Source: Mikania micrantha (lineage: Eukaryota; Streptophyta; Magnoliopsida; Asterales; Asteraceae). Taken from it: a DNA stretch of 64,000 nt. Below the pieces are notes generated by a model that was not told the origin of the DNA, did not search any database, and worked only from the letters and a program-made list of their open reading frames with translations. The stretch is from the NCBI GenBank assembly GCA_009363875.1, contig CM018691.1:4216001-4280000 (forward strand), given 5' to 3'. Of this stretch, positions 44,055 through 57,019 are shown piece after piece (the stretch's first letter is position 1; every line of letters starts with the position of its first letter). The position numbers and the translations under genes were made by a program.

Positions 44055-47000
44055 ATGGCTCTCCTTCCTTCATTTTCTCAGGTTGACAAAACAACCCACA
44101 ACTCTCACAAGTTTGGATTCAAGCTTTCTCCCACAAACTATGGCTACTGGAAAGCCATGCTTGAACCTTTCCTGATCACCAACAATCTTTTTGGCTACAT
44201 TGACGGTACAATACCATGTCCACCTGCAACCATCCCTGCTGTTGGCACTTCTGACAAGGATGATGTTCCACCATCACAACCGAATCCTAATTTTACCACA
44301 TGGCTGTCGAATGATGCTCATGTTCGTATGTTGATCCTATCTACAATATCTGAAGCCTCTTTTCAGCATGTTCCAGGCAACTCTACATCTCGCGATCTCT
44401 GGTTATCATTAGAACGTGCTTATGCCCCCCACACTGCATCTCGTGAATACACACTCAAAGGTCAACTGTTGAGGATTGAGATGAAAGCTGATGAAACAGC
44501 CTCGGCTTATCTGACCCGTGCCCAAGAGTATGCTACTGCCCTAGCAAATATTGGGGAGCCTATGAAAGACAAAGACATTGTTATGGTTGTTGTTGCAGGA
44601 CTTCGAGACGAATACAACAGTCTCAAATCAACTATTCTGTCCCGACAACATCCCACAGCCTTTACCGAACTGCATGGTCTCTTGGCAGATCATGATTACA
44701 TGATCAGGAAGTCTCTGCCAACTGTCCCCACCACTCAAGCATTTATGGCAGCCTCTAACTCGCCTTTGAATGGGGCTGTGATTTCTGCCTCTTCCCAACC
44801 AGCCACTGTTCAGGACATTCAGCAGCTTCTGGGACAACTTGGTCTTCACAATCAGCCTACAAAAGCAGCCACAACTCAAGCTTTTTACACCAACCGGGGC
44901 GGTATGGGTCGCGGCCATAACTTCAACAATCGTCGGGGTCGCGGATCCTCTAACACTCGCAACACCGGCAGTTCAAACAGGAGTCAATTCTCATGGGCTT
45001 CAACACAAAACACTGTTTTTGGCACCTGCAACAGATGTGGTATTGGTCACATCCCCTCACAATGCCCAAACCGGGATCCTGCTACTATTAGGGGACGCCA
45101 ACCGTCTGCCAACTATGCTGATTCTCGGTCTCAGGCATCATCTTCATCTTGGCTTCCTGACACAGGATCCACAAATCATGCTGCTCCAGATCTCTCGGGG
45201 TTTGAGTATGCTGAACCCTATTATGGTGAGGATAACCTTCATGTTGGTAATGGTACTGCTCTTCCAATTCTTCACATTGGTTCAAAACATTTCTTTTCTC
45301 CTAATAAAACCTTTTCCTTAACTGATATTCTTCATGTTCCTCAAATAAAAAGGAACCTTCTTTCTGTTCAAAAATTCTGTCATGATAATGATGTGTTCTT
45401 TGAATTTCACTCTACTTTTTTTGTTGTGAAGGACAAATTTACACGCACTACCCTCCTCACGGGTCCAAGCAATGATGGGCTCTACTCCATTACTCTTCCT
45501 CAAGTTAAACCAGTTTCCAAAGTTGCTTTCTCATCCGTCCATGCTTCACCACACACATGGCATCAACGACTTGGTCATCCACACTCGCAGCTTTTACAGT
45601 CAATGATCTCTAAATTTTGCTTACCTGTTTTTAATAAAAAGTTTGGTTCTGTTTGTGCTTCTTGTCTTATTGGAAAATCCTCCAAGCTACATTTACCTTT
45701 GTCTGATTATAAAAGTTCTCATATTTTGGATTTAATTGTGTGTGATGTATGGGGTCCAGCCCCTGTTTCTTCTTGTGATGATCACTCTTATTTTTTATTG
45801 TGTGTTGATCATTATTCTAAATTTATGTGGTTCTTTCCTCTTAAACGAAAATCAGATGTCTTTGATATGTTCAAGCATTTCTTACTCATGGTTGAACGCC
45901 AATTCAACACAAAGTTAAAATCTGTACAGACTGATTGGGGAGGCGAATTTCGTAAGCTGTCGCCATTTTTCACTTCTCTTGGCATAGTCCATCGACTCTC
46001 GTGTCCACACACGAGTGAACAAAATGGTCTTGTCGAACGTCGACATCGACACGTGGTTGAAACCGGTCTTACCTTACTCGCTCAATCTAAAGTTCCACAA
46101 CGTTTCTGGCATTTTGCATTTGACACTACGGTATATTTAATTAACCGTATGCCCTCTCGCATCAATGACAGTCTTTCACCCTTCGAACACATCTTTCATC
46201 GCAAACCTGATTACTCATTCCTACGGGTTTTCGGATGTCAGTGTTTCCCTCATCTACGAGCCTACAACAAACATAAGATGGATTTTAGATCCCTTCCTTG
46301 TGTTTTTCTAGGTTACAGCACCGCACACCATGGGTATCGGTGTTTTGATCCCACTTCTGGTCGGATGTACGTTGCCAGGCATGTTCGCTTTAACGAATCT
46401 GCCTTTCCATTTGCTGTCTGCCAAACACAATTTCCACCAGCACCTACTCCACCATATTTCTCCTCTTACCCTATTCCCACAAATCACCCTCCATCTTCTT
46501 CAGTCCAAACTTCACCACTCTCTCCTAATCTCCACATTGACCCAACTCCAACCTCAACCCCACCCACACCACCAGACTCTCCAACCACCCCTTCCACATC
46601 AGCCTCTACTAACCCCTCCACCTCCTCTCAAACTCCACCATCACAACCACCACCTCCACCTCCACCATTTCGTCCCCGTCCATCAAATCTTCGTCCCAAT
46701 CCTAAACAGCCCGAGCGTTATACTCCATCTTCTTTTCACACCTCTTCCTCGGATAGCGAACCAACTTCTTTTACCATTGCTAACAGGAATCCTCGTTGGC
46801 AAGCTGCTATGGCTGATGAGTACTCTGCTCTTATGAGAAATGGCACATGGTCTTTGGTTCCTCGAGTCCCAGGCACCAATATTGTTGATTGTAAATGGGT
46901 CTATAAAATTAAAAAGGATCAACACGGGACTGTCACGCGTTACAAAGCGCGTCTCGTTGCAAAGGGGTTCCATCAACAACCGGGCATTGACTATAATGAT

Positions 47001-48283
47001 ACGTTTAGTCCGGTTGTTAAGTCTACAACAATTCGGGTTGTTTTGTCACTTGCAATTACAAGGGGCTGGTCCCTTCGGCAATTAGATGTTCAAAATGCCT
47101 TCTTGCACGGGGATCTTACAGAGACGGTTTATCTCAGCCAACCACCAGGTTTCGTTGACCCACAGAAACCGGATCACGTGTGTCTCCTACATAAGTCACT
47201 CTACGGGCTCAAACAAGCTCCCAGAGCATGGTTTAATCGTCTCTCCATGGCCTTGATTGCTCTCGGTTTTAAGGGTTCAAAAACAGATCCATCTCTTTTC
47301 ATTTACTCAGCACATCGCACGCTTCTGTATATGCTAGTTTATGTTGATGATATTATTCTTACTGGCAATGATCCCCGGGCCATTGATCGTGTTGTTCACA
47401 ACCTAAGCACTACGTTTGCCATTCAAGACATGGGTCATTTATCTTACTTTCTTGGCATTGAGATTATCCCAAAAGGTATATTTTGGATCTGCTTCGCAAG
47501 GCCGGTTTATCCGAGGCCAAGCCAGTTTCGTCTCCCCTACATACTACTGCTAATTTGGCCATTGGTGACAGTCCACTTTTTGATAACCCGGTTAAGTATC
47601 GTCAGATTGTTGGCGCTCTTCAGTATGTTACACTCTCAAGACCTGACCTAGCCTTTGCTGTCAACAAAGTGTGTCAGTTTATGCACTCTCCTACTCAAAA
47701 TCATTGGTCTGCCGTTAAACGCATCCTACGCTATCTTCAGGGCACTTCTGATTATGGACTTTGGCTTCATCATAACTCGGGTTCACACCTTCAGGCTTAC
47801 ACGGATGCTTATCTGCAAGCGTTCTCAGACGCAGACTGGGCTGGGTGTCCGGATGATCGTCGATCCACCGGGGGATTTGCTATCTATCTTGGCAATAATC
47901 TCATTTCTTGGGCTGCTCGCAAACAAAAGACTGTATCTCGATCATCTACAGAATCTGAGTACAAGGCTCTAGCGGACACTGTTGCGGAACTCACTTGGTT
48001 AGAAACTTTGTTACGAGAATTGTGTGTTCCAATGAATACTGCTCCTACACTATGGTGTGATAACCTAGGTGCTACATACTTGTCAGCTAATCCGGTGTTT
48101 CATGCTAGAACAAAGCATGTAGAAGTTGATTTTCACTTTGTTCATGAGAAGGTTGCTCGGAAGAAACTTAATGTCCAGTTTATTTCTACTTCGGATCAGA
48201 TTGCTGATATCTTCACAAAACCGCTGCCTTCACAACGATTTCTGCTTTTACGGTCCAAGCTACAGGTCGCTCCCCGACCTTAG
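44055..48283 (+). CDS. Copia gag-pol polyprotein, one frameshift near 47480
   Basis: Start chosen at MALLPSFSQVDKT (44055); the open frame extends upstream into the LTR to 43815 but that is untranslated leader. Gag core (SPTNYGYWKAMLEPFL), zinc knuckle CNRCGIGHIPSQC near 45030, protease DTGSTNH near 45160, integrase finger (HQRLGHPH...CASC) and core (DVWGP, TDWGGE), a proline-rich spacer, RT with YVDDII near 47340. RNase H (DADWAGCPDD, SRSSTESEY) is in the +2-shifted frame 47483-48283. The junction after GIEIIPKG appears to lack a few tens of bases relative to related elements, causing the shift. Otherwise intact, so trans-mobilisation is conceivable. Confidence 0.9.
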
Positions 48284-48295
48284 CTTGCGGGGGAA

Positions 48296-48536
48296 TATTA
48301 GTCATATTAAATAGTTCATAATTATCATAATTAGTCATATTAAATAGTTCATAATTATCATATTAAATAGTCCATAATTATCATAAATTATGTATTAATG
48401 TTGAGTCTGTTTGTCTTCCTAAAGGCTTTACATCTTCTAGATCTAAGCCTATATATTCTCTTGTATTCTCACATTATAAGATATATAATAATACAAAGAT
48501 TGTTACCATTTTGTTACAACACAATTACATTTAACT
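48296..48536 (+). repeat. 3' LTR of Copia element
   Basis: Same sequence as 43713-43953; follows gcgggggaa and ends TTAACT before TSD TTGAC. Confidence 0.93.
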
Positions 48537-50545
48537 TTGACGCACCACCCGACAACACCACCGCCTGAGGTCTCCCCATTCCATCCAAAGTCAACCACCA
48601 TCACCTAGTACAGTCTCGTCACAACAAGTGCAACCCCACAGCTAAGGCAGCCACCGTTCTCGTGCAAAAAACAGTAGAACGAAGGTCTGTTTTCGTTCTT
48701 GTTGGTGGAGATTGAAGATCCCAAGGTGAGTCTTTCTGTCAATGTTGTCATTGTTGTAGATTTAACTATTTAAGGCTGCAAATTAAGATCGGAGGTTGTA
48801 AGATTTTGGTCAGGTAACCTCTTAATTTCCCAACTTTAACCGATTACGACTAACTACTGATTTTCCAACCTGATTTTTAGAAATTAAATCAATTCCTAAC
48901 ATCTACCCATTAGTCCCTGATTAATCGCCGCCTACGGCCTATTTTAACAAAACTATATATCTCTGCCATTAAATAAATAGATATTGGCAGCCAAAACTAT
49001 ACAACATTACCATTTTAGAATTGAGGATATTACATGAAGATAATCATCCTGTCACGCATGTGTTTCCTCAAGCTCACATAAATGTCAAGTAGCAGCTATG
49101 TTAAATAAAACAAATACTTATTTAGCGACCAATCAGTGAAGTAAAAGCATCCAAGTGTTAAAAAATTTTACCTCAACATAAGTAGCTCCTTTTTTGGCAT
49201 TCGCTTCCCCGAGATCACATAAAAGTTAAATAGCAGTTCTCAAAACAAATAAATATTACTCGCAACCAAAACAGTAAAACATAACCATTTTCTGATTGAA
49301 GATGTGACCTCAATACATTAATCTCACGCACTTTTGCTTCCTGGAGTTTCATAAAAGTTAAGCAGCAGCTCCGTCCCTGAAAAAAATAATATTAGACAAC
49401 TAAAAGATTCATGTAAAAGCATTTTAGGCTTGAAGAAATTTACCTCAAAATAAGAATTTCCTCATTTGGTTTTCGCTTCCACGACACGAGCTCATATAAA
49501 AGTCAAAGTTGAAGCTACCTGATATAGAAAAATAATTACCAGCAACCACAAGTGTTAAAGATAACCATTTTAGGATTGAAGATACTACCTCTAAGATAGT
49601 AATCTTGTCACGTTTTGCCTTCTCGGGATCACTATAAAAGTCGAGTAACAGCCCTGTCCAAGAAACAAATTATATTTATAGTTATACACTTAAATATGTG
49701 AAGCGAAAGGATCACAACAAATTAAGGAATGTAAACTCGGTGTATCTCCTCTTTTGGCTTTCACTTTCTCAAGCTCACATAAAAGTCAAGTAACAAAGCT
49801 CCCTGCCACAAAGCAAACAATTATTGGCAGTAAAGATGGTAAAACATAACCGTTTTAAGATTGAAGATATCGCCTCCTACTCGCCTAAATAGGAATCTGG
49901 TCAAAATGTTGCATCCCCAAGTTCGCATTAAAGTCAACGAGCAGCTACCTCCGAGAAAACATATAAAACTTGACAACTAAAAGAGCAAAGTATAAGCATT
50001 TTTGAATTGAAGAATTCACCTCAATAAACTATAAAAGAAGTTGCTCGTTTGGCTTTCGTTTCCTCATGCTTACATAGAAGTCAAGTAATATCTTCCTGTC
50101 AAAAATTATGCATTTATTGGCAACCAAAACAGCAAAAAACAATTTTAGAATTGAAGATAATACCTCCTGATAGTAATGATGTATTGATGTCACGCTTTTG
50201 CTTCCACAAAAGCTAACAGATTAGGCAAATAGCAGCTATGTTATAGAAAACAAATACTCTAAAAGAGTGGTGTAAAAGCATTTTAGGATAAAAAATCTTC
50301 CCATTCACAAATAAGATAACATCATTGGCAAATAAAAAGTGAAGTAAAGGAGTCTTAGGATTAAAGAATGTTACCTCAAATCACGTATCTTCTCGTTTGG
50401 CTTTCGTTGCCCTTGACTCATTCAAAGTAAAGTGGCAAAGATCTTTCCCACAAATCAAATAATTGTTAGCAACCAAGATAGGAAAACATAACCATTTAAA
50501 GAATGAAGACATTACCCCTAAGATGATAATCTTGTCAGAATTTCG
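48537..50545 (-). repeat. Higher-order exon-like array, rest of copy B and copy C
   Basis: 48537-48968 is the end block of copy B (gacgcaccacccgacaacaccaccg...), matching 41238-41690. 48969-50545 repeats the monomers seen at 41690-43350 in the same order (...gtcacgcatgtgtttcctcaagctcaca..., ...cttttgcttcctggagtttca..., ...atcttctcgtttggctttcg...). Copy C is truncated after cttgtcagaatttcgcttcgc and joins another duplicated block. Confidence 0.7.
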
Positions 50546-52297
50546 CTTCGCATAAATTTACGACATTAATTTCTAGGTTGACGTGACAAAAATGCGTTGA
50601 ACGTAAAAAATACAAAACCCTGATTGCATCGAGAAGTTAATTTAATTAAACACGTAGCACAGCGGAATACAAAACCCTAATTGAAAAAAATGTGAATGAA
50701 ATCAGGGAAATAAGTCATCAAAATAAAAGACGGAATAAACTTTCCTGATTAGGGCATAGAGCGTTGATCTCCTGCAGTAATCAGCAACATTCACTGTCAA
50801 TGTTAAAATTATGTGAATAAGATTTATGTGAAGGAACATAAACGAATGTAAGTGCTAACTTGTTCCAAACATGCATCATGCATGTACCATCAAGTTTGAA
50901 TTATACTGTAGATGCCTTTCAATTTAACTTGTTCTATTGCATGGTCTTCACTCCAAAACATAAAATTAACAAAATGGGCTAGCAAAAAAAGGGGACTAAA
51001 GGAGAAATATAAACTCACCAATAATCATTTACAGGGCAGGATGAGGGTGATCTTGGATAGTCTTCGGCAACAATATCTGCTTTAGCAAGAGTTTCAGAAG
51101 ATAACTTAGAGATGATGTGTATCTTGATTCTGCAGCAACAACTCATTAAGCACTTTCTGAACCTAAAACCATTAGGGACACATAAAGGAAAAGTGGAAAC
51201 CCAATCCATAAGAAAATGATGAACCTAAAAAAAAACCAGAAATTGGCGAGCATGAAGAACAGACCGAAGAATTTGACACCAACAAACCAAACAAAAAATG
51301 CAATATACGCATGCAAATGTGATATATAATATATAGAGCACTAATACCTGAATAGCAAAGAGAGTGGATCAGATTTCAATCCATCAGCAATTGTTGAACA
51401 GGGATCAAGGTTAAACCTGAATGACATTTAAAAGGAAATTTAAACAAACAAAAAAAAACTGAGAATTGTGAGCATGAAGACCAGACCAAACAATTTGACA
51501 CCAACAAACCTAACAAAATCATAATATATGCATGCACATGTGATATATAATAGCAAAAGAACTGATTTAGGTTTCACCTGAATAGCAAAGAAGAGTAGAT
51601 CAAAAGTCAATTAGTCAGGACATCTGTTTTTCAGGTTGTCTTTCTTCACATAAAGTTACGACATCAATTTCTAGGTATGACTGACAAAAACGCGTTGAAA
51701 GTAAAGATACAAAACCCTAGTTGCAATGAGAAGAAATTTAAGTAAACACTTAGAACGAAGAGATACAAAACCCTAATTGCAAAATTGCGGACGAAAGCCA
51801 TCAAAACCAAAGACGGAGTAAAATTTCCTGATAAGGGCATAGAGAATTGATCTCGAGCAGTAATCAGCAACATTCCCTGTCACGAAAGAAGAAAAACAAT
51901 ATTTGGAAGAAACAAAAAACCCTGGATCAATGTTCAACGTTACGAAGCTTCGTGTTCTTGTGCAACTTCTTCAAATCCAAGTCTGGTGTGCGAGGAGGAA
52001 GATCAAAATCAAAACTCAAATCGACGATCAAGGTTGTGCAAGTTGTGGTGTGTTAAGAATAAAAGGAACGTTGTGGGTTTTCCCCAATTTGAAAAAGTAA
52101 TACTACGTTGGCGTAGGGACAGCGCGGGGTTGTATTTAACCCGGGTCAATTCGTGCGAAACCAAATATTTAATGAATTGATTTCTATTAATTTATTTCCT
52201 TTAATTTATTTTAAATATAAAATAATAATTGCAGCCGTGTGCACGTCAGTCGGAAACGCTTCGAATTCTCTAATTAACACATCTTTCCTCTCTTTTC
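50546..52297 (-). other. Duplicated leader-like blocks and exon-like segments of unknown gene
   Basis: 50546-50800 and 51640-51880 are copies of one block (cgacattaatttctaggt...aaaaccctaattgca...agtaatcagcaacattc). 51240-51420 and 51470-51600 are also related. On the minus strand 51019-51129 is a possible 37-codon exon (TGCAG|...KLSSETLAKADIVAEDYP...|GTGAG), and 51348-51416 a 23-codon exon (TTCAG|FNLDPCSTIADGLK...|GTATT). The minus-strand leader could start near 52080. This may be the 5' end of whatever gene supplied the exon-like array. No family recognised. Confidence 0.35.
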
Positions 52298-52311
52298 GCA
52301 TCAAATTAATT

Positions 52312-52536
52312 TTTTTTAACAACGAACGCCAAATCATCATGATCACCCTAACAAATAGATCACATATCCGTTCGAATAACAGAGCGTGGTGATCTGACCC
52401 ACCCGTTCAGGAGGAAACCTACAACTAGAAAAACACACTGGCTCAACCTAGAGCAATATTTGTTTTAGTTGACTCCAACTCAAGACCTCTCATAAGAGAA
52501 GTCAAGGGGCTATCACTAGGCTAGAGGCCCTTTGAT
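52312..52536 (-). mobile_element. tRNA-derived SINE (copy 3, different family)
   Basis: Perfect 14-bp TSD GCATCAAATTAATT (52298-52311 and 52537-52550). On the minus strand it starts ATCAAAGGGCCTCTAGCCTAGTGATAG, with an A-box-like TAGCCTAGTGAT and a B-box-like region GTCTTGAGTTGGAGTC, and ends with an A-run next to the TSD. The body is unlike the SINEs at 10033 and 18074. Confidence 0.85.
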
Positions 52537-52550
52537 GCATCAAATTAATT

Positions 52551-52690
52551 AATATTTTATAATATTTTATTTAATATAATATTTTTTCTGAACAGCTTGG
52601 TACAACGACACCCAAGACGTGATTTCAACCATCCCTCGGATTTGACGCTCTGGGGCGTATGCCCCAGCCCACCCCAGAAGGAACCCCATA
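52551..52690. other. Short flank, nothing recognised
   Basis: AT-rich, then a GC-rich patch with inverted ggggc...gcccc (52650-52670) just before the Helitron end. Confidence 0.4.
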
Positions 52691-55600
52691 TCTATCTATT
52701 CTAATAAACAAAATTCTTCATATTATAAGACTATAATGCCACTTGTCAGTTTTTTATGCACTCATTTAATTATCTCTTACTAAATACATAATATTATCTC
52801 TCATACTAAATGAATTATATTATCTATCTTATTAAGTAATTATAATAATAATAACAAATGATATTATATATATGTTAAAAAAGAAGTTTTTGGTGTGAGA
52901 GGAAATGTACTATTCATTTTGTACAATTCTCATTGCATACGGTACTAAAATCTTCACTTTTTTTACCCTTTATTCTCTCTTCTTCAGCATTTCATATCCA
53001 TTTATACAGCTTTCCTCCTCCTTCTTCCTCCCGCGTCACTTACGTCGGTGTCGATTAAGGTTTGATTTTGTTCTTCTTCGTGTATCTTTGTTCATCAAAT
53101 CGTTTATGTTTCTTATCAGATGACTACATCTTCTATTCATTTGTAGGTTTATCTTACCTGGTAACCTCTGTCTTTGTGTCATCTTGATTTTCAAGGTTGG
53201 AGGTTGACGTCAGTAACGTCTACCGTCTTCCGCCCGTATAAGGTGACTTGACGTGAAATCGAACATATGAATATCAATCTCTACTTCGATTATCGATCAG
53301 TTTATCTTTCACGATCGTTATTTTAAGGTGATTCTTTCTTTCTTTTTGAATGATTCTATGTTCATTCTTTTTGTTGCTTATGAGGTCTTATTTTGATATT
53401 TGTGATTAGGGTTTTGATGCAAGTGTGTTCGGTAAGAACAGAATTTCCTTTTTATTTCAATATATTGATATATTTGGGTTATAGAACTTGGATTTGATTT
53501 ACCATTTATTTATGTTCATATCTAAATCATTACACTATACGGCGCACATTATAATTTTTTTTTATTTTTTAAAATTTTATTTATTTATTTTTACATAATA
53601 CGCAAGAGAAGTCTTTTAAAAATTTATGCCGAATGTGAAGCCAGGCTATGGTGTTGGTTCTAAATCGAGTGTGTGAATGATGTTATATCTATTTTTTGAT
53701 GCATCCTACTTTAGATTGTGAACTATTTTGATCCAATGAGGCAGTGTGATTTCATATATCTGCATGCCAGATGAAACCACATGATGCTTACTTAAAAAAC
53801 ATGTGATCTTGATTCAACCATAGTGGTATTTGCCTTAAAAATTTTGTCACATTATCTTTATGATGTTATATGCTTTATTTACACTTTTCGCAAGAGTCTC
53901 ATGTGATTTCTTTAATTAGCATTAATTTGGATTAAGAAAATGAGGAACCTTGAGGGCTGAGGCAGTTAAGTATTATATTTATGAAATCTCTTTATTGGTT
54001 TTCGGTTTATATGAAGACATCAAAGAGTTGATTTGATCAATTGTGGATTTAAGTCATTAGCCAATTGAGGTTGCAGGACATCTTATAAAATACTTTATTT
54101 TTGTTTTCATCAAGCTGTTAATTCTTTGAAATGATTTAAAGAGTTTTATTATTCCTTTCACGTTATCACATGTTATTTCATGAAATTATGAAGTATATTT
54201 TGCAGGTTTCTTTGTCATAATTTTGATTTGCTTCATCTAAGTTACATGGAGTTACTCATTTACATTGTCTGTGGGTGTTTTGAATCCCTCTTTGTTTTTA
54301 ATGTTTCTACCTATATTACTTATGTTGACATGCTATTATTTTTTATTGACTTTCAATTTTATCCGTCTCCCTCTCAGTTAGTTTATTACTTTATGTTGTT
54401 TATTGTTGTTGTATGCATGTTTATTTATATGTGTTTCTTATTCTTTTTTCTTTTTTTTTTTGGTCTTACGGTTAATTTATAGGTAATGACTAATGAGAGA
54501 ATACTACAAAGAAGGATTTGGTCATACATAAAAATATTGCATTTCATGTTTGGGAAACTCTTTGACTAGCTGGACAAAACGATTGAATTATTATCCCTCT
54601 GTCATTGAGTATGACACATATCCCCAATTAACAACTACTGAAATGCACATGTTCATAACTACCAAAATTATGGTGAACATTCAGGAATGTTGCAGGTAAC
54701 AGAGCATCAATTGTGAAACAATTTGACCATTCAAGACATGCTCCAAAAAGGAAACCAAGAGCTGGATGTAGGCATCAAACAAAACGCCGATTAAATACTA
54801 TCTTCTAATAAACAAACTGTCACAAGTGCCAAGTAAGTGCAATAGTTATTATAGGACTATGCTCAAAGCATATTAATATTTATATATAGAAAAAAGACAA
54901 GCAGTTCCACTGCATCAGCTATTAAATTCCATAAAATTGGTCCCCTCTTTTCACATATTACATGCCCCTAATAAATAATATGTTGGCCAACTCTGTTATT
55001 TGTGTTCTTAGGTCTTCCCACATTGATGTAAGCACCTGCTAAATCACAACTTACAGTCTTTCAAGGCAGCCTTTGCTTTTGTTACTCCATCATAAAGTCA
55101 CAAAGCCAAGGTTCATGAATTCGTTTAGGTGTGTATTATCTCTATTCTAGATGCAACTTGACAGACTCCCCAACCTCATTTTAATTCCAAGTTACATATC
55201 TAATTTTGTAACTCCTTTTCTATTTTTTTTTTATTTGTATGTATCTGTCATGGCTACATCTGCCAGTGGCTCATTCAATTTAAAAGTTAATTCCAGTTCC
55301 AATTTCGCCCAAAATTTGTGATTCTTTGTGAAGACTACGGTTTTTGTGGTCATGAAGGTGGGTGTCTTTTATTGAACCTTAAGTTAGCATGAGGGTTAAC
55401 TATTGATTTTTGTTTGATGAGTTAAGTTATTTAACATTTTAATTTTCATTTTGATTTCATTTTCACATAAAAATCAACCAAAATTAATGAGAAGGATATG
55501 GAGCACAAGGTTGAATTTTAACAATTAAAATTCTCAATCGTTGTTCAATTTTTTTGGATAGTTTGTGTTGTTTATTGAAATCAATAGGTTCAAAGATATG

Positions 55601-56350
55601 TATCTGATTGTGATGAAAACTTATCCATTTTTATATCATAGTAGTAATTTTAACAATTAAAGTTGTCAATCGTTGTTTAATTTTCTGGATAGTTTGTGTT
55701 GTTTTTTGAAATTGATAGGTTCAAAGATATGTATCTGATTGTGATGAAAAGTTATCCATTTTTATATCAAAGTAGTGATGCACCAATTTCTGCAACAAAA
55801 GCTTGGTTGTTTTCCTTTTATAAATTATTTTAACGTAGAACACGAGTACAAAAAGGGATAATGGTTTGGGTTGGTTTAGAGAGCAGGTATGGTTATGAAA
55901 AGGGGTTACGATTTGTGTTGGCTAATGGTCAAAACAATAGGTTTTTGGGCTTATATTTACATTTAATATCTTTTGTTGTTGCATCTTCAATCTGTATGAA
56001 GGTTTCTTTGTGTCTTCTATATGTTTTTTAATTTTTTTTTATTTCACCTTTGCGTATCATACATTACGTTATACACAATCTTATTTAGGTAGCACATCAA
56101 TGATTCAATTGATGTTTTGTGTTAGGTTCTTTTGTAGTTCCTGGTGTCCGGCTCTCATTTCTACAACACGGTAGAAAACAAGCAGGCGTGATACTCGGAT
56201 TGATAAGATCGCAAAAAAAGGTCTATTGGTTTTGAGCCACATCTAATCTAATCGACACGTATATATCACATGGTCGAATATGATCTCTTAAGGTTTATCA
56301 TTAAAAAATCAACCTACGGCCCGCTGCGAAGCGCGGGTCGCTCTTACTAG
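52691..56350 (+). mobile_element. Non-autonomous Helitron (3.66 kb)
   Basis: 5' end TCTATCTATTCTAATAAAC after A (52690); 3' end CTAG (56347-56350) before T. An 18-bp hairpin CCCGC...GCGGG (56320-56337) lies about 10 bp before the end. No TSD. The interior is AT-rich with no Rep/helicase and no convincing frame; the short hydrophobic frame at 54228-54482 is not supported. Splice-like and leader-like segments near 52950-53350 might be captured host sequence, but I cannot identify it. Confidence 0.65.
55516..55779. repeat. Tandem duplication, 132-bp unit
   Basis: ttttaacaattaaaRttStcaatcgttgtt...gataggttcaaagatatgtatctgattgtgatgaaaa...atatca occurs at 55516-55647 and again from 55648, about 93% alike. 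Confidence 0.9.
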
Positions 56351-57019
56351 TTATTTTTATTTCGCAAATTTAAAAATAGTTTTTATATATTTAAATCGAA
56401 TCATTTTATTATAACATATATTTTCAAAAGTTTATAAATATATTTTTTCATAAATGTCAATTTAAAAAAATAAGTATAAGCAAAAAAAAATATGTAAATG
56501 ATGATAAAAGTCACATTTTTGTTTTTTTGCTTTTTTGTTTTTGTTTATTTTTAACTAAGAAAAACACTAACTATTAATCAACAATTGCTCTCGTATTTTC
56601 TTTCTTTTTTTTCCGTCTCTCTCTTCTCATTTTTGTCTTTAAAAAATAAATATGATAATTAATCTAAACTTCATTAACAATTGATTTTATCTTCATTGTT
56701 CTTTAAAAAGAATCCGACAAAAATGATTCGGCATAGGGCATTTCATACAATGTTACCTATAATATTTTTAATATTATACAGAAATTGTGAAATTAAATTT
56801 TATATGATGTGAATTTAATCCTTAATAAGATAGTAAGACGTAATTTAATTTAATTTATGAGTCGTAGCTATGAGTCTGTGAACTCGTGAAGCATGTTCAC
56901 AAGAAGTCATGATTTTGAATTCTTTTGCAAAAATTTGTAACATAATTAAGTTTATTGAGCTCCAAAGCTATTGGCCAACTGTGATTCAAGTTAATCAGTA
57001 TGGTATGTGGGAAAAAATG

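Larger units (their letters stand above)
43713..48536 (+). mobile_element. Young Ty1/Copia element with identical-looking LTRs
   Basis: 241-bp LTRs at 43713-43953 and 48296-48536 show no difference by eye. The TSD is TTGAC (43708-43712 and 48537-48541). The empty site ggttgacgcac exists in the neighbouring array copy at 41236-41246. The primer-binding site TGGTATCAGAGC (43954-43965) directly follows the LTR and a gggggaa tract precedes the 3' LTR. Short LTRs and domain order fit an Ale/Retrofit-like lineage (inference). LTR termini are TATTAG...TTAACT rather than TG...CA. Confidence 0.93.

Noticed and set aside
46330..46836. 168-residue Pro/Leu/His-rich frame
   Set aside because: Frame-shifted shadow of the proline-rich spacer in the Copia polyprotein.
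54228..54482. 84-residue very hydrophobic frame, membrane-protein-like
   Set aside because: T-rich DNA inside a Helitron gives Phe/Leu/Tyr-rich translations by composition; no family signature.
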